From Allopusillimonas lactea (lineage in GTDB: Bacteria > Pseudomonadota > Gammaproteobacteria > Burkholderiales > Burkholderiaceae_B), in contig NZ_JAJJOZ010000007.1 of NCBI RefSeq assembly GCF_021653995.1, positions 124,001 through 188,000 on the forward strand: 64,000 nucleotides of DNA, in the 5' to 3' direction. Position numbers and translations under genes: made by a program. The notes beneath the pieces are model-generated. The model saw nothing but the letters and a program-made list of their open reading frames with translations, made no database searches and was not told the DNA's origin. This document shows, piece by piece, positions 50,608 through 60,118 of the stretch. Within the stretch, counting starts at the first letter, position 1. Each line of letters starts with the position of its first letter.

Positions 50608-51993
50608 ATGGTTTTGCAAGACAAGGATAAGCCCGGCACCATACCTGCCGAACCCGGCGCCCTGGTGCCGATGGCGGCAGCCCAGCCTGAAAACGCGGCG
50701 TCCAACGGCACGGCGGATGCGGAAGCGGCGGCAGCGACGACTGGCGTACTGGGCAAGACGGAGAAGGCCGCCCAGAATCTGTTGGCGCGCCTGGGCCGTT
50801 GGTTCGACCGCGATCATGCGCCTGCGCCCGAAGATCTGGCGCCGCTGTTCACCGCCCGATTGACTGATGGTGCCGCCAACAAGTTGGCCAAGCAATGGGC
50901 GGCTCGCTATGCGGTCGCCGACGGCAAGGTGCGCCGCGCGCTGCTGGCGGCGTTGGCTCAGGCGAGCGCCACACTCGAACCGCGCGATGATTTGGGGCAG
51001 CGCCTGTTCAAGCGTCTGTATGCGCAAGCCGAAAACCTGCGGCTGCTGGTTGAGTTGCGGGCCGATATGCTGCGCTGGCGCAATCAGGTGGCGGGGTTGG
51101 CTGTCATGGAGCGCGAGCTGGAGAGCCTGCTGTCCAGTTGGTTCGATGTCGGCATGCTGGAACTGCGGCCCATCACTTGGGATTCGCCGGCGTCCCTGCT
51201 TGAAAAACTGATCCAGTATGAGGCCGTGCATGAGATCCATTCATGGGACGAGCTCAAGCATCGCGTAGCCGCTGACCGCCGATGCTACGCCTTCTTCCAT
51301 CCCCGCATGAACGACGTGCCGTTGATTTTTGTTGAAGTGGCGTTCGCCCCCCATATGGCTGGCAACGTACAGTTGCTGCTGGATCCGCACGTACCGGCCG
51401 ATAGCCCCGATAAGGCGCGCTGGGCGATTTTCTATTCGATTTCAAATACACAGCCGGGCTTGCGCGGCATTAGTTTTGGCAATTTTTTGCTTAAGCGTGT
51501 CATCGAGGCGCTGGTGGCAGAGCTGCCGCGCCTGAAAAACTTTGCCACGCTGTCACCCATACCGGGCTTCGTAGACTGGCTGAGCAAGCTGGATGGCAAG
51601 GCTATGCAGGCTTTGCTGAACGACAAGGCCGAAAAGCTGCGCGCCCAGGATGATCCGCAGGCGGGTGCGACTTGGGTGCAGCGTCTGCAGGCGGCTGCCG
51701 CAGCGGGCCAGGGCAGCGACGGCAGCCTGCAGAAAGCGGGCATGCGGTTGGCGGCGCATTACCTCAAAACCATGAAGAACGGCCAACCGATTGACCCAGT
51801 GGCGCGCTTCCATTTGGGCAACGGCGCCCGTATCGAGCGCATCAACTGGGCGGCCGACTGCTCCGCCAAAGGCATGTCGCAGTCGTGCGGGCTGATGGTC
51901 AACTACCAATACGTGCCGGACGAGCTGGACGAAAACCTCGCCCAGTTGGCTGCCGGAAAACCCAGAACCGGGATGAACCTGCGATGGCTGTAG
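50608..51993 (+). CDS. matA: Malonyl-CoA decarboxylase
   Basis: A 461-residue protein with the helical N-terminal region (about 75-180) and the acetyltransferase-like catalytic domain of malonyl-CoA decarboxylases (about 190-440). Visible motifs are RRCYAFFHPRMNDVPLIFVE, the SPIPGFVDWL loop near 312, and the C-terminal FHLGNGARIERINWAAD with NYQYV. It converts malonyl-CoA to acetyl-CoA and CO2. GGAGG lies seven bases before the ATG, and the stop overlaps the enoyl-CoA hydratase start. Residues 1-50 are Ala-rich and variable. Confidence 0.92.
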   Translation: MVLQDKDKPGTIPAEPGALVPMAAAQPENAASNGTADAEAAAATTGVLGKTEKAAQNLLARLGRWFDRDHAPAPEDLAPLFTARLTDGAANKLAKQWAARYAVADGKVRRALLAALAQASATLEPRDDLGQRLFKRLYAQAENLRLLVELRADMLRWRNQVAGLAVMERELESLLSSWFDVGMLELRPITWDSPASLLEKLIQYEAVHEIHSWDELKHRVAADRRCYAFFHPRMNDVPLIFVEVAFAPHMAGNVQLLLDPHVPADSPDKARWAIFYSISNTQPGLRGISFGNFLLKRVIEALVAELPRLKNFATLSPIPGFVDWLSKLDGKAMQALLNDKAEKLRAQDDPQAGATWVQRLQAAAAAGQGSDGSLQKAGMRLAAHYLKTMKNGQPIDPVARFHLGNGARIERINWAADCSAKGMSQSCGLMVNYQYVPDELDENLAQLAAGKPRTGMNLRWL

Positions 51994-52793
51994 AGACTCA
52001 TCCCGCATCGCCGTCAGGTCGAGTTCTGCTTGAGCGCGAGGGCGCGGTTGCTACCGTGACGCTTAGCCATCCGGGCCGTCTCAATGCTATTACCGTGGCC
52101 ATGTGGCACGCCGTGCGCGATGTGTTCACCCGCCTGGATGCCGACGAGTCGCTGCGCTGCGTCGTGCTGCGCGGCGCCGACGGACAATTTGCAGCGGGCG
52201 CGGACATCAGCGAATTTCCACGCGAACGCGGCACCCTGGCTGGTGTGATGCATTATCACGAAGGCATCCTCGCCCCCGCCCTGCACGCCGTCGCCGCCTG
52301 CCGGCACCCCGTTCTGGCCCAGATTGAGGGCGTGTGCGTGGGCGGCGGGCTGGAGCTCGCCAGCCAGTGCGACATGCGTTACGCTGCGGCATCGTCGCGC
52401 TTCGGTGTGCCGATCAATCGCCTGGGTTTCCCCATGGCGCCCGGCGAGATGCGCGGCCTGCTGGCGCTGGTCGGGCGTGCGGTCACCCTGGAAATTCTGC
52501 TCGAAGGCAGGGTGTTTGGCGCAGAGGAGGCCAAGGACAAGGGCTTGGTCAATCGCATTATGGCTGACGGCGAGGTGGCCACCGAAACACTGCGTGTGGC
52601 GCACCGTATTGCACGCGGCGCGCCGTTGGCGGCCCGCATCAACAAGCGTACTGCGGCGAGGCTGTCGAGCTCGGCCGAGGCGTTGGGCCGTGCGGAGCTT
52701 GAACAATTTTTTATGTATGCCGAAAGCCACGATCATCGTGAAGGCGTGGCGGCATTTCTGGCCGGTCGCGAGCCGGTCTTTACAGGAGAATAA
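51984..52793 (+). CDS. Enoyl-CoA hydratase/isomerase family protein
   Basis: A 269-residue crotonase-fold protein. The oxyanion-hole motif FAAGADISEF is near residue 70 and GVCVGGGLELASQCDMRYA near 115, with the later GRVFGAEEAKDKGLVNRI. The catalytic acid pair of true hydratases (two glutamates) is not fully evident, so isomerase or hydrolase activity is possible. The start ATG lies within the malonyl-CoA decarboxylase stop region (10-base overlap). It sits between matA and matB, where no such gene is required for malonate use, suggesting an extra substrate or a side reaction such as 3-hydroxypropionyl or methylmalonyl chemistry. Confidence 0.87.
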   Translation: MAVETHPASPSGRVLLEREGAVATVTLSHPGRLNAITVAMWHAVRDVFTRLDADESLRCVVLRGADGQFAAGADISEFPRERGTLAGVMHYHEGILAPALHAVAACRHPVLAQIEGVCVGGGLELASQCDMRYAAASSRFGVPINRLGFPMAPGEMRGLLALVGRAVTLEILLEGRVFGAEEAKDKGLVNRIMADGEVATETLRVAHRIARGAPLAARINKRTAARLSSSAEALGRAELEQFFMYAESHDHREGVAAFLAGREPVFTGE

Positions 52794-52796
52794 ACG

Positions 52797-54329
52797 TTGG
52801 AAGGCAACGCCAATTTGTACGCACTGCTGGCTTCGGGGTTCCCGGCGGATCGCACGGCGGTCGCGATCGAAACACCCGACCGCGTCTATACCTGGCACGA
52901 TATCGATGACATCAGCGGGCGGTTGGCGGCATTGTTGCATGCACTGCATCTGCCGGCTGGCGCGCGCGTGGCCGTGCAGGTCGAAAAATCGCCGGAAGCG
53001 CTGATGCTGTATCTGGCCACGCTGCGGGCCGGCCTGGTTTATCTGCCGCTCAATACGGCATATCGGGCTGCCGAGGTCGAGTACTTTCTGACAGACGCCG
53101 AACCATCGGTAGTGGTGTGCGACAGCGCCAGCCACGTGTGGATCAGCGAGCTGGCCGCCAAGGCTGGTACGCCGCATGTGTATACGCTGGACGCCGACGG
53201 CAGCGGCAGCCTGGCCGTGGCCGCCGCAAGCCAAGCGCCTGGTTTTGAAACCGTGCACCGCGCGCCGGATGACTTGGCGGCCATTCTGTACACATCGGGT
53301 ACCACCGGGCGCAGCAAGGGTGCCATGCTGTCGCATGCCAACCTGGCCTCCAACGCCCAGGTACTGCATCAGTACTGGGGCTGGCGATCTGATGACGTTT
53401 TGCTGCATATGCTGCCCATCTTCCATGTGCATGGCCTGTTCGTGGCGTCGCACGGCGCACTGCTGGCGGGGGCGCGCATGATCTGGTTGCCCAAACTGGA
53501 CGTCGCCAAGGCGCTGGAGTACCTGCCGCGCAGCACCGTGCTGATGGGTGTGCCCACGTATTATGTGCGCCTGCTGGCCGACCCGCGTTTCGGCAAAGAT
53601 GTGTGCGCCAATATGCGACTGTTCATTTCCGGTTCGGCGCCACTCCTGGCTGAAACCTTCACCCAGTTCCAGCAGCGCACCGGCCACACGATCCTTGAAC
53701 GCTATGGCATGAGCGAGACCGTTATGCTGACGTCCAACCCCTACGAGCGTGCCCAAGGGCCGCGCATTGCGGGCACCGTCGGCAAGCCCTTGCCGGGCGT
53801 ATCGGTGCGCGTTGTGGACGACGCGCTCCAGCCCCTGCCCGCGGGCGAGATTGGCAACGTACAGGTCCGCGGGCCCAATGTGTTCTCGGGCTACTGGCGC
53901 ATGCCCGAAAAGACCCGCGAAGAATTCACCCCGGATGGCTGGTTCAAGACGGGTGATGTGGGGCAGTGGGGCGGCAAAGACGTCCCTGTCGACTACCTCA
54001 GCATCGTGGGGCGCAGCAAAGACTTGATTATTTCCGGCGGCTACAACGTCTACCCCAAGGAGATCGAGTTGTTGATTGACACCTTGCCGGGTGTCAATGA
54101 ATCGGCTGTCATCGGCGTTCCTCACCCTGATTTCGGCGAGGCGGTGGTGGCGGTCATCGTGCCGCGTCCCGGCGAAACACCGGATGCGGAAGTTATATGG
54201 GCGGGGCTCAAGCAAAACCTGGCCAACTTTAAAGTGCCCAAGCGTATCCACTTCATCGACCAGCTTCCACGCAATACCATGGGCAAGGTGCAGAAGAACG
54301 TACTCAGGGAGCAATTCAAGGCGCTTTAG
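52797..54329 (+). CDS. matB: Malonyl-CoA synthetase (MatB-like)
   Basis: A 510-residue ANL ligase. The P-loop YTSGTTGRSKGAMLSH is near 163-178, ERYGMSET near 299, and the final NTMGKVQKNVLRE holds the catalytic lysine. Its length and the arginine after EDY-like segments, together with an adjacent malonyl-CoA decarboxylase and TRAP transporter, point to malonate rather than fatty acids. It joins malonate and CoA with ATP; MatA then decarboxylates the product. The start is a TTG codon with AGGAG eight bases upstream. Confidence 0.88.
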   Translation: MEGNANLYALLASGFPADRTAVAIETPDRVYTWHDIDDISGRLAALLHALHLPAGARVAVQVEKSPEALMLYLATLRAGLVYLPLNTAYRAAEVEYFLTDAEPSVVVCDSASHVWISELAAKAGTPHVYTLDADGSGSLAVAAASQAPGFETVHRAPDDLAAILYTSGTTGRSKGAMLSHANLASNAQVLHQYWGWRSDDVLLHMLPIFHVHGLFVASHGALLAGARMIWLPKLDVAKALEYLPRSTVLMGVPTYYVRLLADPRFGKDVCANMRLFISGSAPLLAETFTQFQQRTGHTILERYGMSETVMLTSNPYERAQGPRIAGTVGKPLPGVSVRVVDDALQPLPAGEIGNVQVRGPNVFSGYWRMPEKTREEFTPDGWFKTGDVGQWGGKDVPVDYLSIVGRSKDLIISGGYNVYPKEIELLIDTLPGVNESAVIGVPHPDFGEAVVAVIVPRPGETPDAEVIWAGLKQNLANFKVPKRIHFIDQLPRNTMGKVQKNVLREQFKAL

Positions 54330-54402
54330 GAGGGCGCCGGCGGCTTTACCACGCGCAGTACCTCAATCACGTGGCAACAACCATAATTCGAGGAGACAAA
54401 TC

Positions 54403-55398
54403 ATGCACACGGTATTTCGCTATGCAGCCACAGCTGCGATCCTGGCCGCCGCCACCGGCGTGGCGTCGGCCGAAACCACATTGCGGGCATCGCACCAGTT
54501 TCCCGGCGGGCAGGGTGATCCTCGCGACGAGATGGTGCAGATCATCGCCCGTGAGGTGGGCAATGCCAACGTGGGGCTGAAGATACAGGTATTCCCTTCT
54601 TCATCGCTCTACAAGGCCACCGAGCAGTGGGGCGCGCTCACGCGAGGCCAGCTCGATATGTCGTCCTTCCCGCTTGACTATGCCTCGGGGCGCGTACCAC
54701 AGTTCTCAGCCACACTCATGCCTGGCCTGGTGCGCAACTACGACCACGCGCAGCGGCTGAACAAGTCGGATTTCATGAAGGAAATCAAAGATATCATCGA
54801 AGAGAAAGGCGCGGTGGTGATTGCGGATGCCTGGCTGGCGGGTGGTTTTGCCTCCAAGAAAACGTGTATCACCAGTCCCGATACCATCAAGGGGCAGGTG
54901 GTGCGCGCGGCCGGCCCTGCATTTGAGCAGATGCTGGCCGCCGCCGGCGCCAGCATCTCATCCATGCCCTCCTCGGAAATCTACACCGCCATGCAGACCG
55001 GCGTGCTGGATGCCACCAATACTTCCAACGACAGTTTTGTGTCGTACCGCATCTACGAGCAAGTGAAGTGCTTGACCGCGCCCGGCGAGAACGCGCTGTG
55101 GTTCATGTACGAACCGGTCATCATGTCCAAGAAAGTGTTCGACAAGCTTACCCCGCAGCAGCGCGATGTCATCCTGGCGGCCGGCAAGAAAGCCGAGACC
55201 TACTTTGTCGGCGAGTCCCGCAAGGGCGAGCAGAAGATGGTCGACACCTTCAAAAAGGCGGGCGTGGAGGTGGTGACAATGTCGCCGCAAGACTATGACG
55301 CGTGGATGAAGATCGCCAAGGAGTCTTCCTACAAAAATTTCGCAGAGAAAGTGAAGGGCGGCAAGGAGTTGCTGGACAAGGCGCTGGCCGTGAAGTGA
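54403..55398 (+). CDS. TRAP transporter binding protein, probable malonate carrier
   Basis: A 331-residue DctP-family periplasmic protein with a signal peptide (about 1-24, ending GVASAE) and the family opening TLRASHQFPGGQGDP. It includes VFPSSSLYKATEQWGALTRG and the later SSEIYTAMQTGVLDATNTS. GAGGAG precedes the ATG. Placed directly after matB and before DctQ/DctM genes, it should bind malonate or a related dicarboxylate, as in the rhizobial matPQM system. Confidence 0.87.
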   Translation: MHTVFRYAATAAILAAATGVASAETTLRASHQFPGGQGDPRDEMVQIIAREVGNANVGLKIQVFPSSSLYKATEQWGALTRGQLDMSSFPLDYASGRVPQFSATLMPGLVRNYDHAQRLNKSDFMKEIKDIIEEKGAVVIADAWLAGGFASKKTCITSPDTIKGQVVRAAGPAFEQMLAAAGASISSMPSSEIYTAMQTGVLDATNTSNDSFVSYRIYEQVKCLTAPGENALWFMYEPVIMSKKVFDKLTPQQRDVILAAGKKAETYFVGESRKGEQKMVDTFKKAGVEVVTMSPQDYDAWMKIAKESSYKNFAEKVKGGKELLDKALAVK

Positions 55399-55616
55399 GC
55401 CGCATCGGCGGCCGCTGAGCGCCTCCAGCAGCAACGGTAGTCAAAGCAGCCAAGCAGCCAAAGTGGCCACGGCGCCTACGGCGGCAACGGGGCAGCATCG
55501 GCCGCTGGCAGATGCTGGGGGCTGGGCGGCCGCGCGGTGCGGTCTGGTTGGGGCCACCAGCGCAGCCGCCTGCGGACGTCGCCTTTCGTTTCTTGAACAG
55601 TGGAAGAACCCTCTCT

Positions 55617-56105
55617 ATGTCTCAGACCTTTATCGCGGTCATCGAGCGTATCTCCCGCCTGTGCGGTGTTTTGTCGGCCCTGCTGCTGACCTTCGCCATG
55701 CTGGTGGTTTGCGAGATGATCGTCATCCGTTATTTCCTTCGCGCGGCGACTGTGTGGCAGACCGAAGCCGTCGTCTTCAGCGCGACTGCGGCAATTTTCC
55801 TTGGCGCGCCGTATGTGCTGCTTACCCGCGGCCACGTTGGCGTCGACGTCATCCAATTGTTGGTCAAGCCACCCGTGCGCCGTCGTATGGAGCAGGGCGG
55901 CGCACTGTGCGGGCTGGTGTTCTGCCTTGTCATGGCAGCCGCCACCGGCCTGCATCTATACGAGGCTGTAGAAGGCGGATGGACTACCCCCAGCGTCGCG
56001 GCCGTGCCGCTGTGGATGCCGCTGGCGCCTATGTTTGCGGGCTTTATGCTGCTGTGCCTGCAGTACATCGCTGAACTCATCAAGCTGGCCGGAGATCAAG
56101 CATGA
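55617..56105 (+). CDS. TRAP transporter small permease (DctQ type), malonate operon
   Basis: A 162-residue membrane protein with four hydrophobic segments and the typical loop YVLLTRGHVGVDVI near residue 70. The start MSQTFIAVIERISRL is used; a 35-residue upstream extension is GC-rich non-family sequence. It overlaps the large subunit gene by four bases (ATGA). A 218-base gap separates it from the binding-protein gene. Confidence 0.88.
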   Translation: MSQTFIAVIERISRLCGVLSALLLTFAMLVVCEMIVIRYFLRAATVWQTEAVVFSATAAIFLGAPYVLLTRGHVGVDVIQLLVKPPVRRRMEQGGALCGLVFCLVMAAATGLHLYEAVEGGWTTPSVAAVPLWMPLAPMFAGFMLLCLQYIAELIKLAGDQA

Positions 56106-57418
56106 CGCCTACCCTCGCTGGAATTCTGCTCGTTGCCTTTCTATGCGTGCTGCTATGCTCGGGCATGCCCATCGCCTTCGCGCTCGGGCTGGCGGCCATC
56201 GCCGGCTTGTTCTTCGACATGGGGCCGGATGTCATCTATGTCATTACTGAAACCATGTTTGCAGGCATTGCCAACCTGGCTTACGTGGCGATACCGATGT
56301 TCGTATTGATGGGGGCCATTGTTGCAGGCACCCCTGCGGGAGGCGACCTTTACAAGGCGCTGGACCGCTGGCTCTACAAAGTGCCCGGCGGACTGGTGCT
56401 CTCCAATATCGGTGCCTGCGCGATCTTTTCAGGCATGACGGGGTCAAGCCCCGCCACCTGTGCCGCGATTGGAAAAATGGGCATTCCTGAAATGCGAAAA
56501 CGCGGTTATCCCAATTCCGTTGCCACGGGTTCCATCGCCGCAGGCGGCACACTTGGCATATTGATCCCGCCTTCCGTCACCATGATTGTCTATGGCATTG
56601 CCACCCAGACATCGATCGGCAGGCTGTTTTTGGCGGGCGTGATGCCGGGCCTGCTGCTTACCGCGATGTTCATGGCCTGGGCCTTGATCGACGCGCGCAA
56701 CAAGGGCTTTCATTTCCGACTGGAGAATGTGCGGTATTCGCTGCGTGAGCGCCTGGAAACCGTGCCGCGCGTATTGCCCATATTGGTCATCATCGCTGGC
56801 ATGATGTTCGTGCTGTATGGCGGCGTGGCAACGCCCTCCGAAGCCGCCGGGGCGGGCGCCATGCTGACGCTGGTGGTTGTGGTGGTGACCTACCGGCTGT
56901 TCCGCATGCGCGATTTCACGGGGATTTTCGGTTCAGCGATGCGCGAAAGCGTCATGATCATGATGATCATGGCGTCGGCCGAGCTGTTCGCATTTGCCCT
57001 GTCCTCGCTGTACATCACGCAATCGCTGGCAGCCACGATCGCAGCGCTGGAAATCAATCGCTGGGCGCTGATGGCGATCATCAACGTGTTCCTGCTTGTA
57101 TCGGGCATGTTTCTGCCGCCAGTTGCCATTATCGTGATGTCGGCGCCGCTGCTGTTTCCCATCATCACTCAGGCGGGCTTCGATCCTTATTGGTTTGCGG
57201 TGGTGTTGACCATCAATATGGAAATTGGCCTGATTTCGCCGCCTGTGGGGTTGAACCTGTTTGTACTCAACGCAATTGCGCCCGACGTGCCCACCCGCGA
57301 CATTCTCTGGGGCGCGCTGCCTTACGTGCTGGTGATGATGCTGGCTATCGTCATTCTGTGCATCTTTCCGGGCATCGTAACGTGGTTGCCCGATACCCTG
57401 ATGGGGCCAGCGTTGTAG
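56102..57418 (+). CDS. TRAP transporter large permease (DctM type), malonate operon
   Basis: A 438-residue membrane protein with about twelve hydrophobic segments and the family motifs GSSPATCAAIGKMGIPEM, GTLGILIPPSVTMIVYG and LISPPVGLNLFVLN. It is the translocating subunit of the second TRAP system and the last gene of the malonate operon. It starts inside the small-subunit stop (ATGA), so the two are coupled. Confidence 0.92.
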   Translation: MTPTLAGILLVAFLCVLLCSGMPIAFALGLAAIAGLFFDMGPDVIYVITETMFAGIANLAYVAIPMFVLMGAIVAGTPAGGDLYKALDRWLYKVPGGLVLSNIGACAIFSGMTGSSPATCAAIGKMGIPEMRKRGYPNSVATGSIAAGGTLGILIPPSVTMIVYGIATQTSIGRLFLAGVMPGLLLTAMFMAWALIDARNKGFHFRLENVRYSLRERLETVPRVLPILVIIAGMMFVLYGGVATPSEAAGAGAMLTLVVVVVTYRLFRMRDFTGIFGSAMRESVMIMMIMASAELFAFALSSLYITQSLAATIAALEINRWALMAIINVFLLVSGMFLPPVAIIVMSAPLLFPIITQAGFDPYWFAVVLTINMEIGLISPPVGLNLFVLNAIAPDVPTRDILWGALPYVLVMMLAIVILCIFPGIVTWLPDTLMGPAL

Positions 57419-57619
57419 GCTGCGGGCCTGGGCGCGGCGACCGTGTGCAGGCGGGCTGGCGCTCCCATGCATGCTGCATGACGCGTGTCGGCCTGCTTTC
57501 GGTACCAGGCCTCATTCGTGCTTCCATGCGCGCGACGGTGAAGTACCGCCTCTCGCGCCGTGGAAACTGACGCAGCCGCGCGTGCCGTGCCGCCTTCCGC
57601 GAAGGCTCAGAGAGAAGGC

Positions 57620-59086
57620 TCAGAGATATGGGCTGGCCAGCCAGATGATGCGGTTGCGCAACTGCTTGCGAAAAGGGATCTGCGCCAGCGATGGCAGCGT
57701 TACCTCGTCGGCGTGCGCAATCTCTTGATCGATGATGTGTTCGATGCGCGCAGCCATCTCGCGGCTGTAGATTTCCATGTCGAGTTCAAAGTTGAGCCGC
57801 AGGCTGCGCGGATCCAGATTTGACGACCCGACATACGACCAGGCGCCGTCGATGGTGATCAGCTTCGAGTGATCGAAATTACCCCGGGCGCGCCACACCC
57901 GCGCGCCGCTGCGTATCACCTGGTCGAGCTGCGCCGTCATTGCATAATTGACCAGGCGCAGGTTATTGCGGCCCGGAATCACAATATCCACGGTAATGCC
58001 GCGCCGGGCTGCGGTATTGATCGCGCCCAGCAGCACCTGGTCGGGCAGAAAGTAGGGCGACTGGATGCGGATATGGTGTTGCGCGGCCGAGAACGCGGCC
58101 AACAGCATATTGTGCGTGCGGACAATGTAGCGGTCGGGCCCAGAGCGGATGCAGCGCGCCGCCATCATCTGGCCGTTTGTCGGCCAAACACTGCACGACC
58201 ACAGCTCAAGCGGGAGCTCTTCCCGGGTCGTGAATGCCCAGTCGTGCGCAAACACTGACATCAGCTGCAGCACAACCGGCCCCTCGATGCGAAAGTGCGT
58301 ATCCATGCACACCTCTGCGCCCGCCGCTTCGGTGGCGAATTCATTGCGGATATTCATGCCGCCAGTAAACGCGGTACAACCGTCGATCACCAGAATTTTT
58401 CGGTGGCTGCGCAAATTGGCGTAGGGCATGCGCATGCCCCAGGGGTTGGTCATGAACAGCGCGCAGGGCACGTCCATGCGGCGCAGCAGGCGGATGATGG
58501 GCGGGCGCGAATAACGCGACCCCACTGCATCGATCAGTACCCGCACTTTGACGCCGCGTGCATGGGCGCGCGCCAGCGCCTCAGCAATCTTGCGGCCCTC
58601 GGTGTCGTTATCGAATATATATGTCTGCAGAGCAATGGATCGCTGTGCTGCATCGATGGCCGCGGTCATGGCCGGATACGTCTCATCGCCGCCGCGCAGC
58701 AGTGTGATCTGATTACCGGCACGCAAGGGAAATTGGCTGATGCGGTCGCCCGCCACCCGCAGCGATTCGAGTTGCGGCGCATCCAGCTCGTCGGTTCGCG
58801 CAATGGGCAGTACAGGGTTGCTGGCCCAATCCTTCAGATAGCGATTTTGCTGGTCAGAGATATGCTCCTGGCGCACCCGATTGATGCCTGCAATCAGATA
58901 AAGCAAGGGCCCCAGCAGGGGCGACATAATGATGACCCCCACCCAGGCGATCGCTGCCCGCACATCGTTCTTGGTCATTGCAGCGTGCACCGCCGCCGTG
59001 CCGCCCACCACAAGGCTCAGCAGGAACACGGCATGAGGCCAGTACTCATTGAACAGGTATTGGAGCGTAACCCAGCTGATGACCAT
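57620..59086 (-). CDS. cls: Cardiolipin synthase (phospholipase D type)
   Basis: A 488-residue membrane enzyme with two N-terminal hydrophobic segments (about 5-60) and two phospholipase-D domains. The HKD motifs are HRKILVIDGCTAFTGGMNI (about 225) and HSKLITIDGAWSYVGSSNLD (about 405). It condenses two phosphatidylglycerol molecules to cardiolipin and glycerol at the inner membrane (ClsA type). It stands alone, convergent with the malonate operon. Confidence 0.92.
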   Translation of the reverse strand: MVISWVTLQYLFNEYWPHAVFLLSLVVGGTAAVHAAMTKNDVRAAIAWVGVIIMSPLLGPLLYLIAGINRVRQEHISDQQNRYLKDWASNPVLPIARTDELDAPQLESLRVAGDRISQFPLRAGNQITLLRGGDETYPAMTAAIDAAQRSIALQTYIFDNDTEGRKIAEALARAHARGVKVRVLIDAVGSRYSRPPIIRLLRRMDVPCALFMTNPWGMRMPYANLRSHRKILVIDGCTAFTGGMNIRNEFATEAAGAEVCMDTHFRIEGPVVLQLMSVFAHDWAFTTREELPLELWSCSVWPTNGQMMAARCIRSGPDRYIVRTHNMLLAAFSAAQHHIRIQSPYFLPDQVLLGAINTAARRGITVDIVIPGRNNLRLVNYAMTAQLDQVIRSGARVWRARGNFDHSKLITIDGAWSYVGSSNLDPRSLRLNFELDMEIYSREMAARIEHIIDQEIAHADEVTLPSLAQIPFRKQLRNRIIWLASPYL

Positions 59087-59474
59087 GGCAGTGGAAGAGG
59101 GCGTGCGGGCGGCAGCGGCCGTGCCGCCGCCACGCGGGATTAGGAGTCAACGCTGAGTATATCGGGTATCCCGCGCTTGAGTGGTTGGAACGTCTGGCAG
59201 CAGCCCGAAAGCACGCCCGGGATCACTGCGCATGGGCGCGCACGTGCATCGGCATGCAATAGCGGATTGGGCCTGAAATCTGCCTTAATTCAACGGCTTG
59301 AAACAGCGCAAGCATGCTACAAGCTATAACGATCACCGGTGCCGCACTGGCCCTCGTGCAAATCATACAAGTGGATATCGCGCTGGATATGATTCTGGGT
59401 GGTGTCGAGGCTGACGGGGCCGGGCACTGAATGTTGCCATTCATGTAACAAAAATAACTTAAAAGATACTTTGT
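59087..59474. other. Intergenic stretch without a supported gene
   Basis: 388 bases between the starts of cls and the Zn-ribbon gene. Small frames exist on both strands (for instance 59314-59430 on +), but none has a convincing ribosome-binding site or family match. It must hold the promoters of both divergent genes; I could not single out their boxes. Confidence 0.6.
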
Positions 59475-59885
59475 ATGGACGGAGCACAAACGAATTTAGA
59501 GAAGAGCTGCCCGTACTGTCGGGAAACGATTGATGCGGACGCCATGCGGTGCCGTTTCTGTTTCTCGAGCCTGGACGACGACGTGTCGGACGGATTGGCC
59601 GCGTCGGGCAATGCCAACGTCAAGGCGAGGTCTTTGTCCGCGCTCTTGAAAATCTCGATCGCGCTTGTTGGCTTAGCCGCGTTTTTGGCCTGGCGCTTCG
59701 GCCTGCTCAATGAATCCAGCAGCAATGAAATGGCGCAACACCGCGCGGCGATCGAAGTATGCTGGAAGGACTTTAACCTCAGGTCTGCTGCAGTGAGCGA
59801 GAACGCACCCAACGCCGCTGCGTGCAATGAGATGGAAATGCGCTTTAAGGCCAAATGGGGCAGGGAGGCGTATAGCGCCAGGTGA
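59475..59885 (+). CDS. Zinc-ribbon membrane protein of unknown function
   Basis: A 136-residue protein. A rubredoxin-like zinc ribbon (CPYC...CRFC, about residues 12-29) is followed by one hydrophobic segment (about 57-74) and a hydrophilic tail with a few cysteines (CWKDF, AACNEME). The topology suggests a cytoplasmic ribbon anchored in the inner membrane with a periplasmic tail. I do not recognise a function. A strong terminator follows. Upstream ribosome-binding signal is weak. Confidence 0.75.
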   Translation: MDGAQTNLEKSCPYCRETIDADAMRCRFCFSSLDDDVSDGLAASGNANVKARSLSALLKISIALVGLAAFLAWRFGLLNESSSNEMAQHRAAIEVCWKDFNLRSAAVSENAPNAAACNEMEMRFKAKWGREAYSAR

Positions 59886-59936
59886 GTGTGCGTATTTGAG
59901 CGCCGCAATACTGTGCCTTTACAGTATTTGAAACAC

Positions 59937-59966
59937 AAAAAAGCCCGCAATTATGGCGGGCTTTTT
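59937..59966 (+). terminator. Rho-independent terminator
   Basis: AGCCCGC (59942-59948) and GCGGGCT (59956-59962) form a 7-bp stem with a 7-base loop, an A run before it and a T run after it. It can serve the Zn-ribbon gene (+) and tRNA-His (-). Confidence 0.88.
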
Positions 59967-60041
59967 ACTGGTGTTGTCACCAAGTTGATGACTTTTCACC
60001 ATTTGCGGATTTCATGAAACTACCGAAACCCGCATGAATTC

Positions 60042-60118
60042 TGGGGTGACCGATGGGGCTCGAACCCACGACAACCGGAATCACAATCCGGGACTCTACC
60101 AACTGAGCTACGGTCACC
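60042..60118 (-). tRNA. tRNA-His (anticodon GTG)
   Basis: On the - strand: extra G at -1, acceptor GTGACCG / CGGTCAC, discriminator C, encoded CCA. The anticodon loop reads ATT-GTG-AT and the T arm GTGGGTTCGAGCCCCA. The extra G opposite C73 is the identity mark of tRNA-His. Confidence 0.95.

Noticed and set aside
52014..54314. 766-codon - strand frame, the longest shadow
   Set aside because: It covers the enoyl-CoA hydratase and MatB genes in antisense. No domain is visible and the opposite strand is fully explained.
59314..59430. Possible 38-residue hydrophobic peptide on +
   Set aside because: Composition is somewhat like a small membrane peptide, but no ribosome-binding site or homologous pattern supports it.
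59223..59489. 88-codon - strand frame upstream of the Zn-ribbon gene
   Set aside because: It overlaps the Zn-ribbon start, has no ribosome-binding site and no family pattern.
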